Made by a program: the position numbers and the translations under genes. From positions 1 through 18,567 of the forward strand of contig JAGXIG010000078.1 of NCBI GenBank assembly GCA_024635815.1: a DNA stretch of 18,567 nt. The letters run 5' to 3'. The notes below the pieces were generated by a model. It was not told the DNA's origin. It saw only the letters and a program-made list of their open reading frames with translations, and did not search any database. This document shows, one piece after another, positions 1 through 7,715 of the stretch (its first letter is position 1; every line of letters begins with the position of its first letter). Source of the DNA: Salegentibacter sp. (GTDB lineage Bacteria > Bacteroidota > Bacteroidia > Flavobacteriales > Flavobacteriaceae).

Positions 1-1691
1 AGGGAATAATTTCCTGAAGCTATATCTAAACCGTTGGTTAAGATTTCTAAATTATCACCTAATACACGTTGCTGCGGAATAAAATCTTCGGTTTCTGAAA
101 CGATGTGGACCACTTCGTCTTGTTGCGTTTGAAGCGGGATCCTGATTTCATCTTCTTTCCCGGTTTCGTAATAAAGTTTTGGCGTTTTTAAAGCCATAAG
201 TCCCATATTATAAAAAACCGGAACGATTAAAGGAGAGTTTCTGAAATTAGAATTTTCAGCATTTAATGCTGCAGAAAATAAAAATACATTATTTCGTTCC
301 TGCAAAAATCCTGAATTATCCTGGAATGAAATTACGTTACTTCCGTTTTGCACATTATAATAAGTCTGGACTTTTGGATAATCAAAATTCTCAACCCGTT
401 CCTCAAAAACCCCGGTTAGTAAAGGATGATCAAAAGCGAGCTCTGTGATTAATGTTTCCTGGGTTTTTAATTCAGAGAAATTAGGGCCATTCAGCCTGCG
501 AAGTAGATTATTATAAGAGTTTCGATCGATATTTTCTGAAGGAATAATAACCAATTCAACCGCATTGTTTTGAAGGTTTACCAGGTTAGATTCCAGTGCA
601 CCGGAAAGCGATTCCAATTCGTTGAGAATTACCAGATCGGCGGCGTTTAGCCGATTAAAATCGAGTTGATTAACTTCAAATATTTCGGTTTTAAATTCAG
701 GAGGAGTAAGAATGCGGGTTAGATAATTGGCGTCTACATTCTCGGTAATGATAATAACCTCTGCCGGTTTAAGTTTATTTAAACTGAAAAATAGCGAATT
801 ATCATAATCTAAAAATGCATCTTCAATTCTAATAATTCCATTAGAAATTTCTTCAGCGTTAATTTTAAAATTGGTTTGGGTATCCTGATTTACCTCAAAA
901 TTCACGGCGGTTTTTGCCAAAAGTTCTTCTCCGTTATAAACCGACACGCTTACCGGTTCTGAAATCTCTGAAGTACTGCTCAATAAAACCTGTAAACTGA
1001 TTTCATTAGTTTCACGATCGCTGATAAACACGGAATCTAAACTGATATTTTGAGTATTTTCAGGAACTGCTGGAATAAGATGATAATTTAAAGCGGTAGA
1101 ATCTGTTAATTTTTCAGCATTTAAATTCTGCTGAAAATCTGATATAAAAATAAAATCTTTTTCTTTACCGGAACCTTTCAGAAGTTGATCTGCTATTAAT
1201 TTCAGGGTATTAAAATTTGAAGAATTTTCGGAAAAATCGAGATTTTGAAGTTCGGTAGTTAAATCTTCAGCAGAAAGATTTCGAAATTCAGCATTATGAG
1301 TGAAAAGGCTTATTTCTTCGTTTTCAGGAAGGTTTTTAATCAAGTCCTGAATAGCAGCAGCCAGAAGTTCGCCGTTTTGTCCCGAGACCTGCATACTGTA
1401 AGAATTATCTAAAAAAATCACCTTATTACTTGAGGCGGCTTCAGGGTTTTCTGCAGGAAAATAGGGTTGGGCAAAGGCAAAAATTAAAACAGTTAACATT
1501 AACATTCTCGTAGCCAGGACCAGCCATTTCTTTAACCGTGAGCTTTTTCGGGTTTGCCGAATAACTTTTTTTAGAAATTTTACGTTTGTGAAATCTTCTT
1601 TTTGGAAGCGGCGTAGTTGAAATAAATGGACAGCCAGCGGTATGAGTAGTAAAAACAGGGCATAAAGTAGTTCCGGCTGTTTAAATTCCAT
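1..1691 (-). CDS. BatA-like VWA-domain membrane protein (C-terminus off the window)
   Basis: An open frame of 563 codons starts at ATG 1691 and continues past base 1 with no internal stop. The N-terminus has the layout of the aerotolerance-regulator N-terminal (BatA) domain: a membrane helix at about residues 8-25, a basic cytoplasmic stretch (LRRFQKEDFTNVKFLKK), then a second helix at about 57-75. A von Willebrand A domain follows, with the metal-site motif DxSxS visible as D95-N-S97-Y-S99. The remainder looks like a long extracytoplasmic beta-rich region. In Bacteroidota such proteins are inner-membrane anchored and often sit near MoxR/Bat genes, but none of those is visible here. The role is probably assembly or envelope-related; the substrate is unknown. 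Family call is firm, function is not. Confidence 0.85.
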   Translation of the reverse strand, partial: MEFKQPELLYALFLLLIPLAVHLFQLRRFQKEDFTNVKFLKKVIRQTRKSSRLKKWLVLATRMLMLTVLIFAFAQPYFPAENPEAASSNKVIFLDNSYSMQVSGQNGELLAAAIQDLIKNLPENEEISLFTHNAEFRNLSAEDLTTELQNLDFSENSSNFNTLKLIADQLLKGSGKEKDFIFISDFQQNLNAEKLTDSTALNYHLIPAVPENTQNISLDSVFISDRETNEISLQVLLSSTSEISEPVSVSVYNGEELLAKTAVNFEVNQDTQTNFKINAEEISNGIIRIEDAFLDYDNSLFFSLNKLKPAEVIIITENVDANYLTRILTPPEFKTEIFEVNQLDFNRLNAADLVILNELESLSGALESNLVNLQNNAVELVIIPSENIDRNSYNNLLRRLNGPNFSELKTQETLITELAFDHPLLTGVFEERVENFDYPKVQTYYNVQNGSNVISFQDNSGFLQERNNVFLFSAALNAENSNFRNSPLIVPVFYNMGLMALKTPKLYYETGKEDEIRIPLQTQQDEVVHIVSETEDFIPQQRVLGDNLEILTNGLDIASGNYS

Positions 1692-1734
1692 AAAGCTTTA
1701 AAAAGTTTTTCAAATATATGAAATGGAATTTAAG

Positions 1735-2958
1735 CTAAGGCCGTTTAATTTTGAATTTAAAAGTGCTGCCTTTGCCTTTTTCAGAAATAACATCAATGGA
1801 ACCCTGCATCTGATCTATATGTTTTTTAACTGTTGCCAGCCCGATACCGCTGCCCGGATTTCCGTGCCTGTCCTTCGCATCTAGCGTAGCGAAAAGTTCG
1901 AAGATCTTCTCCGTATCATCCTTATTTATGCCGTTACCATTATCGCTTACTTCGAAGCAATAATAAGCTTCAGTAGTTTTAAACTTAATATCTACTTTTC
2001 TAACTTCCTTGTTATTGTATTTTAAAGCATTGCTTATTAGGTTCATAAAAACCTGACTTAGAGCGGCTTTATTGATATTTTCCAGATGGCCACCGTCTGG
2101 GTAAGTGATTTCTACATTCTCTTCCAGCGAATATAGATCTGTGATCTTTTTTAATAAAGTGGGCAGATGTACATCTTCAAAATCTTTTTCTAAGATGTGA
2201 TCACTGCGGTAAAAACTTAGAATTCCGTCTACATAATTTCGAAGCGAATAGGAGGATTCTACTAAAAAGTCAAGATATTGCCTACTTTGCTCGTCTAGTT
2301 TTTCTTTATTTTCGTCTTTGAGTAATTCGGTTAAAGAAATAATATTGGCCAGCGGCGATTTAATATCGTGTGATACCAGGCTGGCAAATTTTTCCAGATC
2401 TTTATATTTCTGCTTTAATTTTCGCTGAACGTGTTGAAGTTTCGTTTTTTGTTTGCGGGACTCAAAAAGGTTTAAACTTTGATTTGCCAAAGCGAGTAAA
2501 GCTTTTTTCTGGTCTTCGTCTAATTTCCTGATTTTTGTATCAAAAATGCAGAATACCGCTATGGCGTGGCCATTTGAGCTTAGCAGAGGCACCCCGGCAT
2601 AAAAATTAAATTCAAGGTCGTAAATTCCTTTTGCATTCTCAAAAAAAACGGGATGATCGTTGCTGTTAATTATGAAGATTTCTTCTCCGGCATAAATAGT
2701 ACGTTCACAAAAAGAATTTTCTCTTTGAATTTCGGCCTGCTGGGTACCATAAACCGATTTATACCAAATATTATTTTTGCCAATAATGCAGATCTTTGCC
2801 ACTGGAACCTGGCAAATTTTTGCCGCTAAAAAAGTAAGTTGGTCGTAATCTTTATCTTCTCCCGATTTAAAAATCGCATATTCAGCAAGGGCTGCCCTCC
2901 GTAATTTTTCGTTTGAAGAAACATATTTTTCTTGCATACCGAATGGTATTTTACTCAC
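1735..2958 (-). CDS. Soluble GAF-domain sensor histidine kinase (paralogue 2)
   Basis: This is a 407-residue predicted cytoplasmic kinase. A GAF sensor domain covers about residues 25-165 (contains NSFCERTI and the FYAGVPL strand), a short coiled coil spans 165-190, and HisKA has the phospho-acceptor H197 in VSHDIKSPLAN. HATPase_c has an N box near 306-315 (NLISNALKYN), DNGNGI near 339-344 and GSGIGLATVKK near 369-379. There are no membrane helices. The first possible start is GTG at 2958; ATG at 2937 (residue 8) is an alternative, and an in-frame TAG lies not far upstream. It is paralogous over its whole length to the next gene upstream, with a 138-base gap between them. No response regulator lies nearby, so its phosphotransfer partner is unknown. 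The ligand of the GAF domain cannot be read from sequence. Confidence 0.88.
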   Translation of the reverse strand: MSKIPFGMQEKYVSSNEKLRRAALAEYAIFKSGEDKDYDQLTFLAAKICQVPVAKICIIGKNNIWYKSVYGTQQAEIQRENSFCERTIYAGEEIFIINSNDHPVFFENAKGIYDLEFNFYAGVPLLSSNGHAIAVFCIFDTKIRKLDEDQKKALLALANQSLNLFESRKQKTKLQHVQRKLKQKYKDLEKFASLVSHDIKSPLANIISLTELLKDENKEKLDEQSRQYLDFLVESSYSLRNYVDGILSFYRSDHILEKDFEDVHLPTLLKKITDLYSLEENVEITYPDGGHLENINKAALSQVFMNLISNALKYNNKEVRKVDIKFKTTEAYYCFEVSDNGNGINKDDTEKIFELFATLDAKDRHGNPGSGIGLATVKKHIDQMQGSIDVISEKGKGSTFKFKIKRP

Positions 2959-3027
2959 TATCAGTGATGTGAAAAGATAAAATAGGCGCTATTGAAATTC
3001 TGTTATATTCAATCTCGATGCCTCTTG

Positions 3028-3042
3028 ATTTTGCTACAAAAT
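3028..3042. promoter_or_regulatory. Palindrome ATTTTG-N3-CAAAAT between the two kinase genes
   Basis: Two perfect 6-base arms (3028-3033 and 3037-3042) surround CTA. It lies about 70 bases upstream of the downstream kinase start. Read on the minus strand it overlaps a second small palindrome, GCTA-TTTTG-TAGC. It could be an operator, but AT-rich palindromes of this size arise by chance. Confidence 0.25.
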
Positions 3043-3096
3043 AGCATATGTTAAGTTAAAAAAAAATCTACGATTTTCTACAAAAAAGAATACCAA

Positions 3097-4308
3097 TTAC
3101 ACTTTCTTTCTTATCGAAAAATTAAAACGAGTGCCTTTTCCAACTTCCGAAGTTACTTTTAGATTACCTCCTAAATTACCTACCAGCCTTTTTACAGTAG
3201 AAAGGCCAATTCCATAGCCTTTATTACCAGAACGGTCACGTTTAGCTACTGTAGTGAAGAGTTTGAAAATATCTTCTTCTTTTTCTTTGGGAATACCTAT
3301 GCCGTTATCTTTTATACTAAAGTAATAGAAATCGGGGTTTTGCGAAAATTCAATATCTATAATGATTTTTGGCTTGTCATTGTATTTTAAGCTGTTGCCC
3401 AATAAATTCAAAAATATCTGTTCAAGGGCAGCACGGTTAGAGCTAATTATAGTGTTATCCTCGGGAAGGTTTATTATGCAGTCTTCAGTAATATTTAGAA
3501 GGTCTATAATGTCTTCCAGTAATTGGTGCACATCAAATTCCTCATTATTTGAAGCGGCAATATTATCACTCTCGTAATGATCTAAAATTCCATTGATGTA
3601 ACCGCTAAGTTTTAATCCGGCTTGTTTTAGATTATTTAAATAATTCAGCCCTTCAGTACCCAGTTTTTCCCTGAACTTGGCTTTCAATATATCAGCGATA
3701 ATAATCATATTTGCCAAAGGCATTTTCATATCATGAGAAACTACCCCTGCAAAATCTTTAAGCATCGCGTTATGCTCATTAAGCTGCTTTTGAATGTTCT
3801 CCAGATAAATATTTTTCCGTTTTAATTCAAAAAGAATTTCTACCTGTTTAGCCAAGGATTTTAGCGCTTTTTTTTGAGACTGATCTAATTTATTTGGTTT
3901 GGCGTCTATCACGCAAAGTGTACCTAGAACCATATTGTTGTAATCTCTAATCGGCATCCCGGCATAATAAATAATGGGATCGGTTTGAGCGATTACAAAG
4001 GGATTATCCTCAAAACGTTTGTCTAACCTGGTGTCTTCAATTTCCATTAATTCCTCGGGTTCCAGAATTGCGTGGCTGCAAAATGAAATACCACGATCTG
4101 ATGTACAGAGTTCGGTGCCATATTTAGATTTAAACCATTGATCTTGTTCGCCAACAAGGGAAATTAAGGAAACCGGAGTTTTGCAAATAAAAGAAGCAAG
4201 TTGGGTAATATTGTCAAATTCTTCCTCGGTAGGAGTGTATAAAATGTTAGCATCCTGGAGCGCTTTTAGTCGTTGACTTTCGTTTTCGGGAATCGCAGGA
4301 CGTAACAT
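3097..4308 (-). CDS. Soluble GAF-domain sensor histidine kinase (paralogue 1)
   Basis: This 403-residue kinase starts at ATG 4308. Order of parts: an N-terminal helix containing the RLKAL motif common in front of this GAF type (about 13-20), GAF at about 28-162 (GISFCSHAIL at 73-82; YYAGMPI; LGTLCVID), a linker coiled coil at about 163-186, HisKA with H192 in VSHDMKMPLAN, then HATPase_c with N box NLLGNSLKYN (301-310), DNGIGIP (334-340) and GYGIGLSTVKR (364-374). All residues expected for autokinase activity are present. There is no transmembrane segment, so it should sense a cytoplasmic signal. It follows DUF2400 by 60 bases that contain two -7-like boxes, so it probably has its own promoter. 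No cognate response regulator is visible in the window. Confidence 0.88.
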   Translation of the reverse strand: MLRPAIPENESQRLKALQDANILYTPTEEEFDNITQLASFICKTPVSLISLVGEQDQWFKSKYGTELCTSDRGISFCSHAILEPEELMEIEDTRLDKRFEDNPFVIAQTDPIIYYAGMPIRDYNNMVLGTLCVIDAKPNKLDQSQKKALKSLAKQVEILFELKRKNIYLENIQKQLNEHNAMLKDFAGVVSHDMKMPLANMIIIADILKAKFREKLGTEGLNYLNNLKQAGLKLSGYINGILDHYESDNIAASNNEEFDVHQLLEDIIDLLNITEDCIINLPEDNTIISSNRAALEQIFLNLLGNSLKYNDKPKIIIDIEFSQNPDFYYFSIKDNGIGIPKEKEEDIFKLFTTVAKRDRSGNKGYGIGLSTVKRLVGNLGGNLKVTSEVGKGTRFNFSIRKKV

Positions 4309-4329
4309 ATGATGGAGATTGAATTAATC

Positions 4330-4346
4330 CAAATTTAACAAATTTA
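4330..4346 (-). promoter_or_regulatory. Duplicated Bacteroidetes -7 box upstream of GAF kinase 1
   Basis: CAAATTTA occurs twice (4330-4337 and 4339-4346), which is TAAATTTG on the minus strand and fits TAnnTTTG exactly. The kinase start is at 4308, so the distance suits a promoter. No TTTG at the expected -33 distance is visible, so the call rests on the -7 box alone. Confidence 0.4.
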
Positions 4347-4368
4347 ACTGGATCCTGTTAAATTTTTG

Positions 4369-5133
4369 CTAATATTTTTCAAACACGCCAAGCCCAAATA
4401 AAGCAAAGTCATATTTCACGGGATCGGCTGAATCCAGTTTCCTTAGCGAAGTATCTAACTCAGATAATGCTTTGGCATCATTGGCTTTTCGCTTTAAAAG
4501 TTTTAATTTCCTGGCCACATTCCCGGAATGTACGTCTAAAGGGCAACTTAATTGGGAAGGAGTGAGATTTTTCCAAAGTCCAAAATCTACGCCGGCCTGG
4601 TCTTTTCTCACCATCCACCGCAGGTACATATTTATTCGCTTAGCAGCAGAATTCTTCAGTGGATCACTTACATGTTTTTGTGTTCGGGGAGGATGCGGAA
4701 TTTCAAAAAACACTTTTTTAAATTCTTGAATTGCGTGTTGAAGCGAATCTTTTTCAGCATTCTCAGTAAAAATAGTTTCAATTCCGCCGTGGTTTTTGTA
4801 GATATTCTTTAAGGCTGAAATAAAATAAAGTAGATCTGTTTCGTTGAACGTACGATGAACAAATCCGGTTAAATTCTCAAGATCACTTTCTGTATGATTT
4901 AAAACAAAATCGTGAGGATTGCGATCCAGTATTTCCATCAGGCGGTTCGCGTTTTTAAGAATGCTTTTCCGGTTTCCCCAGGCTATGGTAGCCGTAAGAA
5001 ATCCAGCAATTTCAATGTCTTCTTTTTTACTGAACTGATGTGGAATTTGCACAGGGTCTGAATCTATAAATTCAGGCGTGTTGTATTGTTCAGCTTTAAA
5101 GTCGAGAAAAGATTTGAGTTCACTTTTTTTCAA
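4369..5133 (-). CDS. TIGR02757 / DUF2400 family protein, TTG start
   Basis: This 254-residue protein matches the TIGR02757 (DUF2400) family from its first residues (ELKSFLDFKAEQYNTPEF) through DIEIAGFLTATIAWGNRKSI to the C-terminal FALFGLGVFEKY. The only start that keeps the conserved N-terminus is TTG at 5133; the next methionine is beyond residue 60. The start lies 5 nt after the lolD stop, so translation is probably coupled. Residues 165-210 contain AKRINMYLRWMVR followed by CPLDVHSGNVARKL. The PLDVH..RVAR-like segment recalls the catalytic-Asp motif of helix-hairpin-helix base-excision glycosylases, with K165 and D200 as candidate residues. That resemblance is my inference. The family has no assigned function that I know of. 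Confidence 0.88.
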   Translation of the reverse strand: MKKSELKSFLDFKAEQYNTPEFIDSDPVQIPHQFSKKEDIEIAGFLTATIAWGNRKSILKNANRLMEILDRNPHDFVLNHTESDLENLTGFVHRTFNETDLLYFISALKNIYKNHGGIETIFTENAEKDSLQHAIQEFKKVFFEIPHPPRTQKHVSDPLKNSAAKRINMYLRWMVRKDQAGVDFGLWKNLTPSQLSCPLDVHSGNVARKLKLLKRKANDAKALSELDTSLRKLDSADPVKYDFALFGLGVFEKY

Positions 5134-5138
5134 ACTGC

Positions 5139-5813
5139 TTAGATTTCCTTTTTGTCTATAATCTTACCGTCCTGCATCGTGATTTTTCGATCGGCCATAT
5201 CTGCGAGTTCTTCATTGTGGGTTACAATCACAAAGGTTTGCTGAAATTCGTCTCGCAACTTAAAGAATAGCTGATGAAGATTTTCGGCAGATTCGGTATC
5301 TAAATTCCCAGAGGGTTCATCGGCAAAAATCACCGCAGGATTATTAATAAGTGCCCTTGCGACGGCAATACGCTGTTGCTCACCACCGCTAAGTTCGGCC
5401 GGTTTATGGTGTGCCCGGTTTTTTAGCCCTAAGAAGCCTAAAAGCTCTTTGGCACTTTCTTCGGCTTTTTCTTTAGGTGTGTTATGAATAAATGCAGGAA
5501 TACAAATGTTTTCTAAAGCGGTAAACTCAGGTAACAACTGATGAAATTGAAAAATAAATCCAATATTCTTATTTCTGAATTTTGATAATTCCCGGGACGA
5601 GAGTTTATATATATCGGTATTGTTGATTTTAAGCGTAGAATCTTTGTCTTTCTCGGGTTTATCGAGGGTTCCTAATATCTGAAGTAAAGTTGTTTTCCCT
5701 GCTCCCGAAGCTCCCACAATTGAAACGATTTCACTTTTTTTAATATGAAGATCGAGACCTTTTAATACGTGCAGGTCTCCGTAGTATTTATGAATATTTT
5801 TGGCTATAATCAT
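5139..5813 (-). CDS. lolD: LolD-type ABC transporter ATP-binding protein
   Basis: This 224-residue ATPase starts at ATG 5813. Walker A is GASGAGKT (34-41), the Q-loop Gln is Q89 in [16 protein letters not shown], the signature is LSGGEQQR (141-148), Walker B is VIFADE (161-166), and the switch His is H199. The family-typical GTLD and EFTALEN stretches and the size fit LolD/MacB-type ATPases. LolD works with a LolC/E-like permease to release lipoproteins from the inner membrane. No permease gene is present beside it; in Bacteroidota the permease is often elsewhere, and here lolD is paired with DUF2400 instead. A related MacB-type efflux role is possible. A promoter-like pair lies at 5950-5978, and the leader carries a perfect palindrome 7 nt before the start. 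Confidence 0.85.
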   Translation of the reverse strand: MIIAKNIHKYYGDLHVLKGLDLHIKKSEIVSIVGASGAGKTTLLQILGTLDKPEKDKDSTLKINNTDIYKLSSRELSKFRNKNIGFIFQFHQLLPEFTALENICIPAFIHNTPKEKAEESAKELLGFLGLKNRAHHKPAELSGGEQQRIAVARALINNPAVIFADEPSGNLDTESAENLHQLFFKLRDEFQQTFVIVTHNEELADMADRKITMQDGKIIDKKEI

Positions 5814-5820
5814 TTGTTCG

Positions 5821-5915
5821 CTCGATAATCGAGATTTAAAAGCTCCAGAACTTTCCTCGAAATAAAATTAATACTTCCTTAAATGCCTTTTAACCTGGTT
5901 CGAGATATTTACTAA
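5821..5915. repeat. Intergenic repeat, copy A (upstream of lolD)
   Basis: This begins with the perfect palindrome CTCGAT-A-ATCGAG (5821-5833). The string tcgataatcgagatttaaa (5822-5840) matches 13267-13285 at 18 of 19 bases. Further matching blocks follow in the same order in both copies: CTCGAAATnAAA, then AATGCCTT, then a CGAG(A/G)TA block. It sits in the lolD leader, 7 nt from the start codon. Nature unknown: a dispersed small repeat or a shared leader element. Confidence 0.55.
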
Positions 5916-5949
5916 GGCTCGTGAAAATTAGCTAAATTAAAGAAATTCC

Positions 5950-5978
5950 CAAAACTAAGACTATATAATGTTTCACAA
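5950..5978 (-). promoter_or_regulatory. Promoter of the lolD-DUF2400 pair
   Basis: On the minus strand, TTG (5978-5976) is followed after 18 bases by TAGTTTTG (5957-5950), which fits the Bacteroidetes consensus with TAnnTTTG exact. The predicted transcript would have a leader of about 130 nt that includes the 5821-5915 repeat. Confidence 0.5.
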
Positions 5979-6030
5979 GAAATCGATTTAAAATCACGTT
6001 AAATCTCCAGCTATTTGTTTATTAATACAT

Positions 6031-6038
6031 TAAATTTG
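6031..6038 (+). promoter_or_regulatory. -7 box of the msrA-folE operon
   Basis: TAAATTTG fits TAnnTTTG exactly and lies 17 bases before the msrA start, giving a leader of roughly 10 nt. The nearest TTTG upstream (6014-6017) is only 13 bases away, shorter than usual, so the -33 part is unconvincing. Confidence 0.42.
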
Positions 6039-6055
6039 CTAAACAAAAATAATTT

Positions 6056-6598
6056 ATGAATTCAGAAAATTTAGAACTGGCAACGTTGGCAGGAGGTTGT
6101 TTCTGGTGTACCGAAGCTGTTTTTCAACGTTTAAATGGAGTAGAGCAGGTGCTTTCAGGCTTTACTGGTGGAAATATAAAAAATCCCGCATATCGCGAAA
6201 TTATAACCGGCAGGACCGGCCACGCTGAAGCGATTCAGATTAGGTTTGATCCGGAAGTGATAAGCTTTCAGGATTTACTATACGTATTCTTTGCCACACA
6301 CGATCCTACAACGCTGAATCAACAGCAAAATGATGTGGGTACTCAATATCGAAGCGCTGTTTTTTATCATTCTGAAGCACAAAAAAAAATTGCAGAAAAG
6401 ATAATTGAAGAGCTGGAAGAAAAGGATATTTTCGACAATAAAATTGTAACCGAGATTAGTGCGGTGAAAGATTTTTATATTGCAGAAAAAGAACATCAGG
6501 ATTTCTATAATCAGCACAGGCAGCAACCATATTGCCAGTTCATAATAGATCCTAAAATAAAAAAACTAACTGAAGTCTTTTCAGATAAACTGAAATAA
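6056..6598 (+). CDS. msrA: Peptide-methionine (S)-S-oxide reductase MsrA
   Basis: This 180-residue enzyme reduces methionine-S-sulfoxide, free or in proteins, back to methionine using thioredoxin. The catalytic motif GCFWC is at residues 14-18, with C15 as the attacking cysteine; C18 and C160 (in QQPYCQF) are candidate resolving cysteines. The family segments FTGG, GHAEAIQIRFDP and THDPTTLNQQQNDVGTQYRS are all present. The length is normal and there is no signal peptide, so it should be cytoplasmic. It starts at ATG 6056 just after a -7 box. The stop is 7 nt before the folE start, so the two are very likely cotranscribed. No msrB is seen in the window. Confidence 0.95.
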   Translation: MNSENLELATLAGGCFWCTEAVFQRLNGVEQVLSGFTGGNIKNPAYREIITGRTGHAEAIQIRFDPEVISFQDLLYVFFATHDPTTLNQQQNDVGTQYRSAVFYHSEAQKKIAEKIIEELEEKDIFDNKIVTEISAVKDFYIAEKEHQDFYNQHRQQPYCQFIIDPKIKKLTEVFSDKLK

Positions 6599-6605
6599 TA
6601 AAAAG

Positions 6606-7202
6606 ATGGCATATAAATTTAAAGAAGAATATAATATTGAGGTTACCGACTGACTTCAGGAAAATTATAAAAATATTCTCGAAGGAATAGGCGAGAATGT
6701 TAGCCGAGAAGGCATAGAGAATACTCCAGAGCGTGCAGCCAAAGCTATACAATTCTTAACCCAGGGCTATAAAATGGATGCCGAAACCATTCTAAAAAAA
6801 GCTATGTTCAAGGAGAGTTATGACGAAATGGTGGTAGTAAAAGACATAGAACTCTATTCGCTTTGTGAGCACCACATGCTACCTTTCTTCGGAAAAGCCC
6901 ATATTGCCTATATTCCCAATGGCCATATTGTAGGTTTAAGTAAATTGCCCCGGGTGGTAGATGTCTTCGCCAGGCGATTGCAGGTTCAGGAACGTTTAAC
7001 CCATGATATTCTGGAATGTATTAATAGAACACTTAAACCAAAAGGAGTTGCAGTAGTTATTGAAGCAGTACATATGTGTATGATGATGCGTGGCGTACAA
7101 AAGCAAAATAGCGCAACTACAACGTCAGGATTTAGAGGGCAGTTTGAGAAAATAGAAACGCGGAATGAATTTTTAAAACTAATTAGCTCTAATCTTCGAT
7201 AG
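6606..7202 (+). pseudogene. folE: GTP cyclohydrolase I (folE) with an in-frame TGA at codon 16
   Basis: Read from ATG 6606, the frame encodes MAYKFKEEYNIEVTD, then TGA (6651-6653), then continues uninterrupted as [16 protein letters not shown] and onward to TAG at 7200-7202. The total is 198 codons. The part after the TGA holds the FolE-typical NTPERAAKA helix, [40 protein letters not shown], and [14 protein letters not shown]. The zinc ligands would be C87, H90 and C158; the 71-residue C-to-C spacing equals that of E. coli FolE. No ATG, GTG or TTG lies in frame between the TGA and ATG 6774. Starting there would delete the TPERAAKA helix and leave 142 residues. FolE makes dihydroneopterin triphosphate for folate and queuosine-type pathways. 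The TGA may be a real nonsense mutation, a sequence error, or readthrough; I cannot tell which. Confidence 0.85.
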
Positions 7203-7246
7203 TAAAATGGCACTTTATTTGCTTAATGTAATTAAAAGCAATCAAA

Positions 7247-7555
7247 ATGAAACTTTTAAAAGATAAATTATTTATAAAAGGCCTGGTATACGATACTTTA
7301 GGTATGGCTACTATGGCGATTCCGCTAGTAGGGCCGTTTCTTGATATATTGTGGGCACCTTACGCGGCCAAAAAAATGGGGGAAATGTATCCCGGAAAAA
7401 AGGGTAAAGTGGCTTCTGTAATTGTATTTCTAGAGGAGATTTTACCCGGAACCGATATTATTCCAACTTTTACCCTAATGTATTTCTATACTTTTGTTTG
7501 GAGTAAAAAGAAGCAACCAAATGAGCGTGTGATTGAAGTTGAAATTATAGATTAA
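7247..7555 (+). CDS. Small conserved-looking membrane protein, unknown function
   Basis: I do not recognise a named family for this 102-residue product. Two hydrophobic stretches are visible: about 14-38 (VYDTLGMATMAIPLVGPFLD) and about 55-85 (VASVIVFLEEILPG then FTLMYFYTFVW). They flank a short basic loop (AAKKMGEMYPGKKGK). The tail, about 86-102, is charged and probably cytoplasmic. There is no cleavable signal or lipobox. It starts at ATG 7247, 44 bases after folE, and is followed by a strong terminator, so it is probably the last gene of the msrA-folE operon. The sequence gives no hint of a function linked to either neighbour. Confidence 0.75.
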   Translation: MKLLKDKLFIKGLVYDTLGMATMAIPLVGPFLDILWAPYAAKKMGEMYPGKKGKVASVIVFLEEILPGTDIIPTFTLMYFYTFVWSKKKQPNERVIEVEIID

Positions 7556-7586
7556 TTTTTTTAACTTTTAATGAAAATTATATTTT

Positions 7587-7619
7587 AAACGGGATTCCAG
7601 ATTGGAATCCCGTTTTTTT
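7587..7619 (+). terminator. Intrinsic terminator of the msrA-folE operon
   Basis: A perfect 12-bp stem (7587-7598 with 7604-7615) closes a 5-base loop AGATT and runs into a T tract to 7619. The core is ACGGGATTCC paired with GGAATCCCGT. It lies 32 bases after the stop of the small membrane protein. Confidence 0.92.
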
Positions 7620-7715
7620 GCATTTGTTGTAAATTTTTTAAAAACTCTTTAACAGCCCGCTTACGATGCTTTTTAATTGTTTTATGTAATTTACCCTGAA
7701 TGTAAAATTTATAAA

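Noticed and set aside
6651..6653. TGA in folE read as selenocysteine or as a reassigned codon
   Set aside because: FolE has no cysteine or selenocysteine role near the N-terminus, and tryptophan codons in the window are normal TGG. A single TGA does not support recoding.
7677..7715. TTG at 7677 as the start of the YihY-family gene
   Set aside because: The added 13 residues do not resemble the family, and ATG 7716 gives the usual length and N-terminus.
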